Assembly: GCA_027858595.1 (NCBI GenBank)
Contig: JAQICK010000452.1
Span: 1 to 14,879, forward strand
Source of the DNA: Melioribacteraceae bacterium
GTDB lineage: Bacteria; Bacteroidota; Ignavibacteria; Ignavibacteriales; Melioribacteraceae
DNA: 14,879 nt
Reading direction: 5' to 3'
Below are positions 1 to 7,249 of the stretch, one piece after another. A program made the translations under genes and the position numbers. The stretch's first letter is position 1; each line of letters starts with the position of its first letter. The notes under the pieces are model-generated. The model saw only the letters and a list, made by a program, of their open reading frames with translations. It did not search any database and was not told where the DNA came from.

Positions 1-1407
1 GGTGACAAATTATCAAAGGATGAGATTACTGGTTTTGTCAATTCAAGCTTGCAAAGACTACTAGACCTTGTCCGAAAAGCCGATTATTTATTAATAGATC
101 AATACTTAATTGAAACGTACACTTTATTTGTAAAGTCAAAACTTAACCTTCTTGAGGTTAGTCAAATATATAGTTTAGGACGTTTTGCCCTTCTTCACAA
201 TATAGATAAGACTGAGGAAAAGGAATATGACCCAGTAATGATTATTGGATTTCTTGATGAAATTATTGAACAAATTTTTGCACGATATTCAATGCTATAC
301 CAAAGCACGCAAATTAAAGCAGTAGAATTTGAGAGAGATAGACTTGCAAAAAAACTTGATCTTAATCAGCACTACCTTAACACTATTTTATATAAATCTG
401 ATACTGCAATTGCTGTAATAGATTGTGATGAAAAATTTATTTCTTGGAACTTTGGTGCCGAAAAAATGTTTGGATATTCAGAAAAGGAAGTTGTTGGGCA
501 ACGCTCAACATTTTTAATGTCGGGTGAAAAAAAATATATTAACGAATTAGAATTCATTATAAAAGAGACAAAGAATAAAGGAAGTGTGCAAATTGTTGAT
601 ACTGAGCGAAAAACAAAGGACGGAACAATAATTCCTGTACAGTTAAAGGTTACACAAATGTTAACTGCCGATGGAAACAGTTGTGGCAGGACAATGATTA
701 TGCAGGACAAAACACAAATTAAACAACTTCAACAACAAGTAGATCAGTCAGAAAAGCTAGCCGTTATAGGTCAACTAGCTGCAGGGGTTGCTCACGAAAT
801 AGGAAATCCCTTAACATCAATTTCAGCTCTAGTCCAATTACTTCAAAGAAAAAGTGATAATGAAAATTTAACTGATCAACTAATTACAATTAAAGACAAC
901 ATAGATAGGATTTCCAAAATTGTTAGAGAGCTCGTAGATTTTTCTAGACCTCCTGGTGAAGACAAAGAATTGCTTCAAATTAATGATGTTGTTCAAACCG
1001 CTGTAGGTATTGTGAAATATGATAAGAGAGTTAAAAACGTTGAATTCAAAACTCACTTTTCCAAAGGACTTCCAACTTTACTTGCAGTGCCAGACCAACT
1101 TTTACAAGTTTATGTTAATATATTAATTAATGCCTTAGATGCAATTAATGGAGAAGGGAAAATAACGGTTAGAACATATCTTGAGGATGTATATATTTGT
1201 ACGGATATAAAAGACAATGGTTGCGGAATGACACAGAATACAAAGGATAAAATATTTAATCCATTCTATACAACAAAAGAGGTTGGAAAAGGTACCGGAC
1301 TTGGACTTTCAGTTAGTTACGGAATAATAAAAAAATTGCGTGGCAAAATTCTTGTTGAAAGCAAAATAAGTGAAGGGTCAATGTTTACTATAAAATTACT
1401 CCCATAA
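1..1407 (+). CDS. NtrB-like PAS sensor histidine kinase (5' partial)
   Basis: This is a cytoplasmic-type sensor kinase that should autophosphorylate on His and pass phosphate to the NtrC-like regulator 15 bases downstream. The frame is open from base 1, so the true start lies upstream. A TTG at 49 could be read as a start but has no clear ribosome site. Counting from the first codon, residues 1-120 are a helical, charged region I cannot assign with confidence; it vaguely resembles N-terminal sensor regions of RsbR type. A PAS domain follows (about 128-241, with a WNFGAEKMFGYS core), then a HisKA domain with H-box AHEIGNPL (His265). The HATPase domain has an N-box with Asn377 (NILINALDAI), a G1 box DNGCGM (405-410), an F-box IFNPFYTTK and a G2 box GKGTGLGL (429-436). 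No membrane segments are visible, so the signal is probably cytosolic. All ATP-binding boxes are intact. The family call is secure; the stimulus is unknown. Confidence 0.93.
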   Translation, partial: GDKLSKDEITGFVNSSLQRLLDLVRKADYLLIDQYLIETYTLFVKSKLNLLEVSQIYSLGRFALLHNIDKTEEKEYDPVMIIGFLDEIIEQIFARYSMLYQSTQIKAVEFERDRLAKKLDLNQHYLNTILYKSDTAIAVIDCDEKFISWNFGAEKMFGYSEKEVVGQRSTFLMSGEKKYINELEFIIKETKNKGSVQIVDTERKTKDGTIIPVQLKVTQMLTADGNSCGRTMIMQDKTQIKQLQQQVDQSEKLAVIGQLAAGVAHEIGNPLTSISALVQLLQRKSDNENLTDQLITIKDNIDRISKIVRELVDFSRPPGEDKELLQINDVVQTAVGIVKYDKRVKNVEFKTHFSKGLPTLLAVPDQLLQVYVNILINALDAINGEGKITVRTYLEDVYICTDIKDNGCGMTQNTKDKIFNPFYTTKEVGKGTGLGLSVSYGIIKKLRGKILVESKISEGSMFTIKLLP

Positions 1408-1422
1408 ATTTAAGAGATAATA

Positions 1423-2793
1423 ATGGCAACATCAGTTTTAATTGTTGATGACGAAAAAGCAATAAGAGAATCAATCCAAACCGTACTTAGCGATGAAGGT
1501 TATATAACCGACACAGCTAGCGACGGAAATGAAGCTCTTTCCAAAATTAAAGAGACTAATTACGATGTTGTAATTACAGATATTAAAATGCCAAATATGG
1601 ATGGAATGGGTTTGCTGAAACAGGCAACACAAATTAGTCCTGAAACTTTTTTTATTATCATGACTGCCTATGCTTCAGTAAAGACAGCCATCTCCGCAAT
1701 CCGTGAAGGGGCTTACGATTATTTGATGAAGCCAATTGAATTTGATGATTTGCTTTTACGTTTAAAGAGGTTGTCAAAATTCAAAAAACTTTCAATAGAA
1801 AACAAATCTCTTCGTCAAAGAGTTTCTGCGGAACCCGGATATCAAAATATAATTGGCGAAAGTAATGCAATAAAAAAAGTTTTTAACCTTATTACTCAAG
1901 TATCTAAAACAAAAAGTAATGTTCTGATAACAGGAAAAAGTGGAACAGGAAAAGAACTTGTGGCCAAAGCAATTCATCATAACAGTAATAGAAAAAATGA
2001 AATTTTTCTTCCTATAAATTGCGGAGCTATTTCTGAAAATTTAATTGAAAGTGAATTGTTCGGACATAAAAAAGGCTCATTTACAGGTGCCGTAGATGAA
2101 AAAATTGGATTATTCAAAGTTGCTGATGGCGGCACACTATTTCTGGATGAGATTGGCGATCTACCATTAAACATGCAAGTAAAATTACTTCGTGCAATTG
2201 AGGACAAAAAATTTATTCCTGTTGGTGGAATAAAACCTATATCCACCGATGTTAGAATAATTGCAGCAACAAATCAAAATTTATTTACTAAATCTGAAGC
2301 CGGAGAATTTAGAGAAGATTTATATTATCGGTTAAACGTTATTGAAATTTCTCTTCCTTCATTAAACGAAAGACGCGATGATATTCCGTTGTTGGTAAAT
2401 TATTTTGTAGCAAAATATTGTAACGAAATGGGAAAGAAGATTCTCGGAGTAGATAATGAAGCAATGAAAGCCTTGATGAATCATAATTGGCGTGGTGGAG
2501 TGAGAGAGTTGGAAAATGTTATAGAGCGTGCTGTTATATTTTCCATGGAAGATATAATTAAAATGGAAAATTTATCCGACTACATAAAAGAGAATGTTTC
2601 TAATTATGGCTTTCCTGTTTCGCTTAAGGAGGCTGTGAAAAATTTTGAAAGAGAACACATTATTAATGTTATTAAAAACAACAATTACAATAAAGAAGAA
2701 ACTGCTAAAGCATTAGAGATTGGTCTATCTTCTCTTTATAGAAAAATGGAGGAATTAAATATTCCCACAAAATTTAATGAAAATGATTTTTAA
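1423..2793 (+). CDS. NtrC-family sigma54-dependent response regulator
   Basis: This is a transcription activator that uses ATP to open sigma54 promoters once phosphorylated, 456 residues, the usual length for the family. The receiver domain (1-120) has the acidic pair Asp9-Asp10, phospho-acceptor Asp53 (ITDIKMPNMDG), the Thr switch near 82 and Lys103. The AAA+ domain (about 142-370) has Walker A GKSGTGKE (171-178), the sigma54-contact loop as GSFTGA (218-223, Ser in place of the usual first Ala), Walker B TLFLDE (238-243), the arginine region FREDLYYRLNV and WRGGVRELEN. A Fis-type helix-turn-helix lies at about 424-444. The ATG at 1423 lies 15 bases after the kinase stop, with only a weak purine stretch before it, so translation may be coupled. 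Its partner is almost certainly the upstream kinase. I found no convincing sigma54 promoter within the window, so its targets are probably elsewhere. Confidence 0.96.
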   Translation: MATSVLIVDDEKAIRESIQTVLSDEGYITDTASDGNEALSKIKETNYDVVITDIKMPNMDGMGLLKQATQISPETFFIIMTAYASVKTAISAIREGAYDYLMKPIEFDDLLLRLKRLSKFKKLSIENKSLRQRVSAEPGYQNIIGESNAIKKVFNLITQVSKTKSNVLITGKSGTGKELVAKAIHHNSNRKNEIFLPINCGAISENLIESELFGHKKGSFTGAVDEKIGLFKVADGGTLFLDEIGDLPLNMQVKLLRAIEDKKFIPVGGIKPISTDVRIIAATNQNLFTKSEAGEFREDLYYRLNVIEISLPSLNERRDDIPLLVNYFVAKYCNEMGKKILGVDNEAMKALMNHNWRGGVRELENVIERAVIFSMEDIIKMENLSDYIKENVSNYGFPVSLKEAVKNFEREHIINVIKNNNYNKEETAKALEIGLSSLYRKMEELNIPTKFNENDF

Positions 2794-2817
2794 TAGTTAT
2801 TGTCTCAAGGAAGTTTA

Positions 2818-4383
2818 ATGGAAAAGAGAAAACGGCTCATTCAAAAATTGAGCAATCTAATAAATGAAGAAGAAACATTAAATGAAATTAGTGAGATTTT
2901 TAATTCTGAATTAGATTCTGAAATTGTAAAGTATAATTCATCATTTAAAAATCATTTCTTCGCTAAAACTGATTGCAGCAATAATAGCTGTAAAGTTAAA
3001 TATTCTCAAACCATTTTTGATATCATCGGTTATCCGGCTAAACAAATTGAAGACCTACCAAACAAGTTAAACTCCATTATTCACGAGGATGATAGGCTAA
3101 GAGTGGAAAATGGGTTAAATTTGTTTTTTGAAAATACGGATAAATACAATTTTTCAATTTCTTACAGAGTAATAAAAGAGAATGATAATGAGGTCTATTT
3201 GAACGAAACTATTTCTGCTGTTAGAAATAAAACAGGAAAAGTTGAAGAGTACAACTCGATTTTTTTTGATGTCTCTGAAATGGAAAATAAGAAAAAGGAG
3301 GTGGATGATTTTAGCAATGAGATGATTAATGTAAATAGAAAAAAAGACAAATTTATTTCGATTGTATCTCACGACTTAAAATCACCATACACAACTCTAC
3401 TCGGATTTTCAGAAATTCTACTCAACGATGCTTCACTTCCCGATGAAGAAAAACGTGAGTATATAGAATACATTCACAAAAGTTCAAAACACCAACTAAA
3501 CTTTATTGAACATTTACTCGATTGGTCTAGACTTCGTACTGGCCGCACTGTCATTGAGGATCAAAGACTAAATCTTAAAAATATTATTTCTACTATTGTT
3601 TCAAGATTTACAGGTATAGCTGTACGAAAAAACATTGAAATTTCGCAAAATGTTCAAAGTGATATTTTTGTTAAAAGTGATGAAAAGCAGTTGAGTAAGG
3701 CAATTTCAGACTTGCTTCAAAATGCTATTGTTTTTTCTAAAAAAAATTCTTCAATATTTATTTATGGAAGCAGATTTAAAGATGGAATGATTGAAATTAT
3801 TGTTAAAGATAAAGGGATTGGAATTTCTGCGGCGGACCATGAAAAATTATTTAAGTTAGATCAGAAACATTCTAGAGAAGGAACAGAGGGAGAGCAAGGC
3901 AGTGGAATGGGGTTGATTTTAGTTAAAGAAATTATGGAAAAATTGAGAGGAGACGTTTGGTTTTATTCCAAAGAGAATGAAGGAAGTGAATTTCATATTA
4001 CTTTACCCGAAGCTCAGAACATTGTTCTTCTTGTTGATGACAATATGGAAAGATTAAACGATAGAGAGAAATTGTTTTCTGAAGCCCTTCCTAATTATTT
4101 GCTACTTAAAGCAAGCAACGGTTACGCCGCATTGGATTTTATAAACGAAGAACTTCCTTCACTAATAATTACAAAAGAGGAGTTGCCACTGATGTGTGGC
4201 GACGAAATAATAAAGGCAGTTAGAAATAAAGATAAATATTTTGCCGTTTCTGTTTTTATACTTACTGATGAAGATAATGAAATAACCGAAGAAAAATACG
4301 GATCGCTTGTTGTTGATGGAGTATACCAAAACAATATTGAAACTGAAAAATTAATAAAAATTATTAAACAGAATATTAAGTAA
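2818..4383 (+). CDS. PAS histidine kinase with degenerate C-terminal receiver
   Basis: This is a 521-residue sensor kinase. I chose the ATG at 2818 because AAGGA lies about 8 bases before it; a TTG at 2800 would add six residues and has no ribosome site. A leucine/glutamate-rich N-terminus (1-40) is followed by a PAS_3-like fold (about 60-155), a coiled linker, HisKA with SHDLKSP (His185), and HATPase with Asn302, G1 DKGIGIS (331-337) and G2 EQGSGMGL (359-366). Residues 401-521 have a receiver-like fold starting IVLLVDDN (Asp407-Asp408), but the position of the phospho-acceptor Asp is Lys453 (LIITKEELPLMCG), and the conserved Lys before Pro is replaced by Asn (about 505). The Thr at 483 is kept. 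This pseudo-receiver should not accept phosphate and may instead serve as a docking or inhibitory domain. It is 24 bases downstream of the NtrC-like gene, so two kinases sit around one regulator. Confidence 0.92.
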   Translation: MEKRKRLIQKLSNLINEEETLNEISEIFNSELDSEIVKYNSSFKNHFFAKTDCSNNSCKVKYSQTIFDIIGYPAKQIEDLPNKLNSIIHEDDRLRVENGLNLFFENTDKYNFSISYRVIKENDNEVYLNETISAVRNKTGKVEEYNSIFFDVSEMENKKKEVDDFSNEMINVNRKKDKFISIVSHDLKSPYTTLLGFSEILLNDASLPDEEKREYIEYIHKSSKHQLNFIEHLLDWSRLRTGRTVIEDQRLNLKNIISTIVSRFTGIAVRKNIEISQNVQSDIFVKSDEKQLSKAISDLLQNAIVFSKKNSSIFIYGSRFKDGMIEIIVKDKGIGISAADHEKLFKLDQKHSREGTEGEQGSGMGLILVKEIMEKLRGDVWFYSKENEGSEFHITLPEAQNIVLLVDDNMERLNDREKLFSEALPNYLLLKASNGYAALDFINEELPSLIITKEELPLMCGDEIIKAVRNKDKYFAVSVFILTDEDNEITEEKYGSLVVDGVYQNNIETEKLIKIIKQNIK

Positions 4384-4404
4384 AATAAAACAAGGGATAA
4401 TAAA

Positions 4405-4905
4405 TTGATTAAAAAATGGTTTGCCCTTTATACAAAACCAAGGCACGAGTATAAAGCCAAAGAACAACTTGAAGAAATTTGGGTTGAAACATTTCTTCCT
4501 ACAATTACGCATACAAAGCGGTGGAGCGATAGAAAAAAGAAAGTTACAGAGCCACTCTTTAGGGGATATATATTTATTCACTCCAACGAAATTGAAAGGA
4601 ATAAGGCTGTAACAAGAGAGTCCGTTATAAAAACCATTTTTTTTGATGGAAAGCCTGCGGTAATTCCTGAACGGGAAATTGAAAGCATTAAGAAATTATT
4701 AGAATCTCCAGAAAAAATTCAAGTGTTTAATGGAATATCACAAGGTATAATAGTCAGAATTGAATCTGGAGCGTTTGCTGACGTAGAAGGAATAGTGCAA
4801 AAAATCAGTAAAGATGAAAATACGCTTTTAGTTTCTATAGAAATGCTAAATCGTACTGTTAGTGTTACTATTCCATCAGACACAAAAGTTAAAAGAATAA
4901 ATTAG
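4405..4905 (+). CDS. NusG/RfaH-like transcription antitermination factor paralogue
   Basis: This is a specialised NusG family protein of 166 residues, close to RfaH in size and shorter than many housekeeping NusG proteins. The NGN domain (about 1-100) begins with the typical WFALYTKPRHE (5-15) and contains PLFRGYIFIH (50-59), the segment that contacts RNA polymerase in the family. A KOW domain follows (about 113-166, GIIVRIESGAFADVEGIV). Such paralogues (RfaH, UpxY, LoaP) bind elongating RNA polymerase and carry it past terminators in selected operons. The start is TTG at 4405, with AGGGA at about 4393-4397; no ATG is in frame nearby. The gene lies 21 bases after the kinase and 8 bases before the HD-domain gene. 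No secE or ribosomal-protein genes adjoin it, which argues against its being the main nusG. No polysaccharide locus is in view, so its target operon is unknown. Confidence 0.88.
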   Translation: MIKKWFALYTKPRHEYKAKEQLEEIWVETFLPTITHTKRWSDRKKKVTEPLFRGYIFIHSNEIERNKAVTRESVIKTIFFDGKPAVIPEREIESIKKLLESPEKIQVFNGISQGIIVRIESGAFADVEGIVQKISKDENTLLVSIEMLNRTVSVTIPSDTKVKRIN

Positions 4906-4913
4906 AGAATAAA

Positions 4914-5903
4914 ATGTTAAATCAAAAAAACATTACAGAGTTTGGAGTTGGAGAAGACGCACACCTTTTTCTTCTACTTACAAAAATTGAGAAAAAAGTT
5001 ACAAGAGCAGGCAAGGAATTTTTAAATCTTGAATTACGTGATATTTCTGGAACAATCTCAGCAAAAATGTGGGATGGATTTGATGTTTTTTCCCATTCAG
5101 CAAAAGAAGGAAATATTACAAAAGTAGATTGTAAGTTTGACGAATACAATGGAACACCGCAGTTAATCATTAGTCGTATTAGAATTGCTAATACTAGCGA
5201 TAACGTTACTCACTCCGATTTTCTCCCACGCTCGAAAAGAGATTTGGAGGAAATGAAAACAGAATGGAGTGAACTTGTTGGTGATATTACTATTCTAAAA
5301 TTAAAAGAATTAATTCAAAAAATATTTGACGCTGATACTAAAGAAAAATATTTTAACGTTCCCGCGGGCAAAGTTTGGCATCACGCATATATACATGGTT
5401 TGCTCGAACATACTCTTGAAATAATTAAAATTTGTAAAACTGCTTGTGATATTCATCCAGAGTTGAATAGAGATTTATTGGTTGCTGGTGCAATTCTGCA
5501 CGACTTTGGAAAAGTTGAAGAGCTTGCTTACGAAACAAATTTTGACTATACAGATAAAGGCAAATTAATTGGGCACATAGTTATTGCTGCTATGCAAATT
5601 GAAGAAAAAGCGAAAGAGGTTAATGATTTTCCGGAAGCATTAAAAAATCAATTAATACATTTAGTTCTAAGTCATCAAGGTAAATTGGAACACGCCTCAC
5701 CTGTAATTCCTAAAATGCCCGAGGCTGTAGTGCTTTATCATGCAGATGAACTTAGTGCAAAATCAAATGCTTATTTGAATGTAGCAAAGAACGATAGACA
5801 GGGGAATAGCAACTGGTCAAACTTCATCCGTCTTGCAGAAACTGCAATTTATATTCCTCCAACTGAAGAAGATGAGAGTTTAAAAGAATCTTTATTTGAT
5901 TAG
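4914..5903 (+). CDS. OB-fold/HD-domain protein, YhaM-type 3'-5' exoribonuclease
   Basis: The architecture matches YhaM of Bacillus: an N-terminal OB-fold nucleic-acid-binding domain followed by a metal-dependent HD domain. Members of this family degrade RNA (and some ssDNA) from the 3' end in the cytoplasm. The OB-fold spans about 10-95 (KEFLNLELRDISGTISAKMW). The HD domain spans about 150-290 with the metal-binding set His166 (LLEHT), His196-Asp197 (ILHDFGK), His221 (GHIVIA), His254 (LSHQG) and His276/Asp278 (YHADEL). All ligands are present, so it should be active. The length of 329 residues is close to the usual 310-320. It starts 8 bases after the NusG-like gene, which suggests co-expression of an elongation factor with an RNase. 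An acidic tail (PTEEDESLKESLFD) closes the protein. Another HD phosphohydrolase with an OB-fold remains possible, but YhaM is the best fit. Confidence 0.88.
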   Translation: MLNQKNITEFGVGEDAHLFLLLTKIEKKVTRAGKEFLNLELRDISGTISAKMWDGFDVFSHSAKEGNITKVDCKFDEYNGTPQLIISRIRIANTSDNVTHSDFLPRSKRDLEEMKTEWSELVGDITILKLKELIQKIFDADTKEKYFNVPAGKVWHHAYIHGLLEHTLEIIKICKTACDIHPELNRDLLVAGAILHDFGKVEELAYETNFDYTDKGKLIGHIVIAAMQIEEKAKEVNDFPEALKNQLIHLVLSHQGKLEHASPVIPKMPEAVVLYHADELSAKSNAYLNVAKNDRQGNSNWSNFIRLAETAIYIPPTEEDESLKESLFD

Positions 5904-5961
5904 TCATTTTAAAAAATGAACGGGTCATTGTCGAATGTTTCTATCGGGAAGCTTATTTAAT

Positions 5962-6019
5962 AAAAGATTCCCACTTGAAGCATCCCAAAAAGCAACGGGA
6001 AAAGTTGTCGGAATGGCAG
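5962..6019. repeat. Degenerate copy of a GATTCCC / GGAATGRCAG palindromic repeat
   Basis: The left edge AAAAGATTCCC (5962-5972) is identical to the left edge of the copy at 6892, and the right edge CGGAATGGCAG (6009-6019) is close to CGGGAATGACAG at 6915. The interior is longer here and its pairing is poor, so this looks like a decayed or expanded member of the same dispersed repeat family. The assignment rests on just two copies in this window. Confidence 0.45.
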
Positions 6020-6049
6020 TCGGTTGCAAAAAACCATTAGTAGGGTTAG

Positions 6050-6057
6050 TATAATTG
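6050..6057 (+). promoter_or_regulatory. Candidate -7 box for the sirtuin gene
   Basis: TATAATTG matches the Bacteroidota -7 pattern TAnnTTTG in all but one place and also contains TATAAT. A TTG lies at 6024-6026, 23 bases upstream, in about the right place for the -33 element. The start codon follows 48 bases later. The call is weak because neither element is perfect. Confidence 0.3.
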
Positions 6058-6105
6058 GAAGCTAATAATTTTTAGTAAGGACTATGTTTTATTGGAGAAC
6101 GGATT

Positions 6106-6849
6106 ATGGAAATTTCAAGCGAACTAATAAGCAAACTAAAATATGCAAAATCAATTCTGTTCTTTACAGGTGCAGGCATTTCAGCCGAAAGCGGAATAGA
6201 TACATTCCGTGGAAAAGGCGGTTTGTGGAACAAAATGTCAGCTCAAGAACTTGCTAGTTTTGATGGCTTTATGAAGAATCCAAATTTGGTTTGGGAGTGG
6301 TATCAATACCGCAGAAAAATTGTTCGTGAAACCGAACCAAATGCCGGACACAAAACAATAGCAGAGTTTGAAAAACATTTTGATGAAGTAACCGTAGTTA
6401 CACAAAATGTTGACAACCTTCACAAGCGAGCTGGAAGCACAAATATTCTTGAACTTCACGGAAACATTGAACGAAACTTCTGCATGGATTGTAAAACATT
6501 TTATGGTGTTGAAAAATTTATTGACGCAGAAGAAGTCCCCAAGTGTGAAGAGTGTGGCGGAATGATTCGCCCAGATGTTGTTTGGTTTGGAGAAATGCTA
6601 CCGCAAGATATTTTTGCTGAGGCAGAAAGAAAAGCTGCAGAATCTGATATTTGTTTTATTGTTGGAACTTCAGCCGTTGTTTATCCTGCCGCTTACATTC
6701 CAATTTCTGCAAAAGAAGCCGGTGCTACTTTGGTTGAAATAAATATTGAGCCAACAAATATTTCAGACCAAGTTGATTATTCTATTTGGGGAAAATCTGG
6801 AGAAGTGTTACCGAGAATATTTGAGATGCTTGTTGAAAAAGAAATGTAG
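6106..6849 (+). CDS. cobB: NAD-dependent protein deacylase, sirtuin class III (CobB/SIRT5-like)
   Basis: Sirtuins remove acyl groups from lysines in cytosolic proteins, using NAD and releasing nicotinamide and O-acyl-ADP-ribose. The 247-residue protein has the Rossmann motif TGAGISAESGI (21-31), DTFRGKGGLW (32-41), the catalytic set QNVDNLH (100-106) and His118 (ELHG). A zinc ribbon has Cys126/Cys129 and Cys147/Cys150, and VGTSAVVYPAA lies near 186-196. Tyr66 and Arg69 (in WYQYRR) match the Y-x-x-R pair that in CobB and SIRT5 binds the acid group of succinyl- or malonyl-lysine, so desuccinylase activity is likely besides deacetylation. That substrate range is inferred. The ATG at 6106 is preceded by GGAG about 10 bases upstream. 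The gene stands alone between two intergenic regions that carry related palindromic repeats. Length is normal and no key residue is missing. Confidence 0.95.
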   Translation: MEISSELISKLKYAKSILFFTGAGISAESGIDTFRGKGGLWNKMSAQELASFDGFMKNPNLVWEWYQYRRKIVRETEPNAGHKTIAEFEKHFDEVTVVTQNVDNLHKRAGSTNILELHGNIERNFCMDCKTFYGVEKFIDAEEVPKCEECGGMIRPDVVWFGEMLPQDIFAEAERKAAESDICFIVGTSAVVYPAAYIPISAKEAGATLVEINIEPTNISDQVDYSIWGKSGEVLPRIFEMLVEKEM

Positions 6850-6891
6850 TACTTTTAAAAATTATGCTGAGAATGAGAAAAAATTAGGTAG

Positions 6892-6926
6892 AAAAGATTC
6901 CCGCTAAAAACATGCGGGAATGACAG
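6892..6926. repeat. Palindromic repeat, perfect 8-bp stem
   Basis: ATTCCCGC (6897-6904) pairs perfectly with GCGGGAAT (6914-6921) across a 9-base loop. The flanks AAAAG and GACAG are shared, with changes, with the copy at 5962-6019. No T-run follows on either strand, so it is not a typical intrinsic terminator. It resembles REP-like or small dispersed palindromes found in many genomes and lies 27 bases upstream of the antitoxin relic. Confidence 0.6.
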
Positions 6927-6953
6927 ACTAAATGATTAAAAGGATATAATAAT

Positions 6954-7171
6954 ATGACTAGAGTTATTTCCACAAGAGTCTCTGATGATATTGCAAATGA
7001 GCTAAAAAACATTTGTAAAGATACAGCCAGAACTAGGACATTTCATGTTAATAAAGCAATTGAATTTATATTCAAAATCATGTTGATTTTCAAATAGCAT
7101 TGGATAGATTGAATAATCCAAAAGATAAAGTAATTTCAGGAAAGGAAATAAGTGAAATGCTTCGGCTATAA
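6954..7171 (+). pseudogene. Frameshifted ribbon-helix-helix (CopG/RelB-like) antitoxin remnant
   Basis: The ATG at 6954, with AGGA about 9 bases upstream, opens MTRVISTRVSDDIANELKN, a typical ribbon-helix-helix N-terminus (strand RVISTRVS, then helix). In this frame the product stops at 7095-7097 after 47 residues. From 7067 the -1 frame continues sensibly (YIQNHVDF, then ALDRLNNPKDKVISGKEISE) to a stop at 7169-7171. This second half is the usual toxin-binding tail of RelB/DinJ-like antitoxins. The joined protein would be about 72 residues. One lost T in a short T-run at 7065-7067 explains the break. No toxin gene follows: alaS begins 78 bases later. The T-run is not a canonical slippery heptamer, so programmed frameshifting is unlikely, but a sequencing error cannot be excluded. 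Confidence 0.75.
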
Positions 7172-7198
7172 AATCCCCAAATAACAGTCCCCTTTTCT

Positions 7199-7206
7199 TA
7201 TATTTG
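7199..7206 (+). promoter_or_regulatory. Candidate -7 box (TATATTTG) for alaS
   Basis: TATATTTG is a full match to the Bacteroidota -7 pattern TAnnTTTG and lies 43 bases before the alaS start codon. I see no good TTTG at the -33 distance (the sequence there is C/A-rich), so only half of the promoter is supported. TTAGGA at 7238-7242 would be the ribosome site. Confidence 0.4.
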
Positions 7207-7249
7207 CACTTGTAAAAAATTTAAATGAAATAAATTTTAGGATACATAA

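Larger units (their letters stand above)
5904..6105. other. Intergenic region between HD gene and sirtuin gene
   Basis: This 202-base gap has no convincing open frame. It starts with a short A/T dyad directly after the stop (TCATTTT at 5904-5910 and AAAATGA at 5913-5919) that has no following T-run and is not a clear terminator. It then holds the degenerate palindromic repeat listed separately and the candidate promoter of the sirtuin gene. The presence of a promoter-like box suggests the upstream operon ends here. Confidence 0.5.

Noticed and set aside
5904..5919. Short A/T dyad after the HD-domain gene as a terminator
   Set aside because: The 7-bp stem is made almost only of A and T with a 2-base loop, and no T-run follows. 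It is too weak to call.
6014..6028. Sigma54-like promoter TGGCAGT-CGG-TTGCA upstream of the sirtuin gene
   Set aside because: Both half-elements look good, but only 9 bases separate GG and GC instead of the 10 that sigma54 promoters require. The first half also belongs to the palindromic repeat. It is probably a coincidence.
6897..6921. Hairpin after the sirtuin gene as an intrinsic terminator
   Set aside because: The stem is perfect, but there is no T-run on either side in the right order. A dispersed palindromic repeat is a better explanation.
7062..7072. Programmed -1 frameshift in the antitoxin gene
   Set aside because: The site GAATTTATATT does not fit the X-XXY-YYZ slippery pattern and I see no stimulating hairpin just downstream. 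Loss of one base is simpler.
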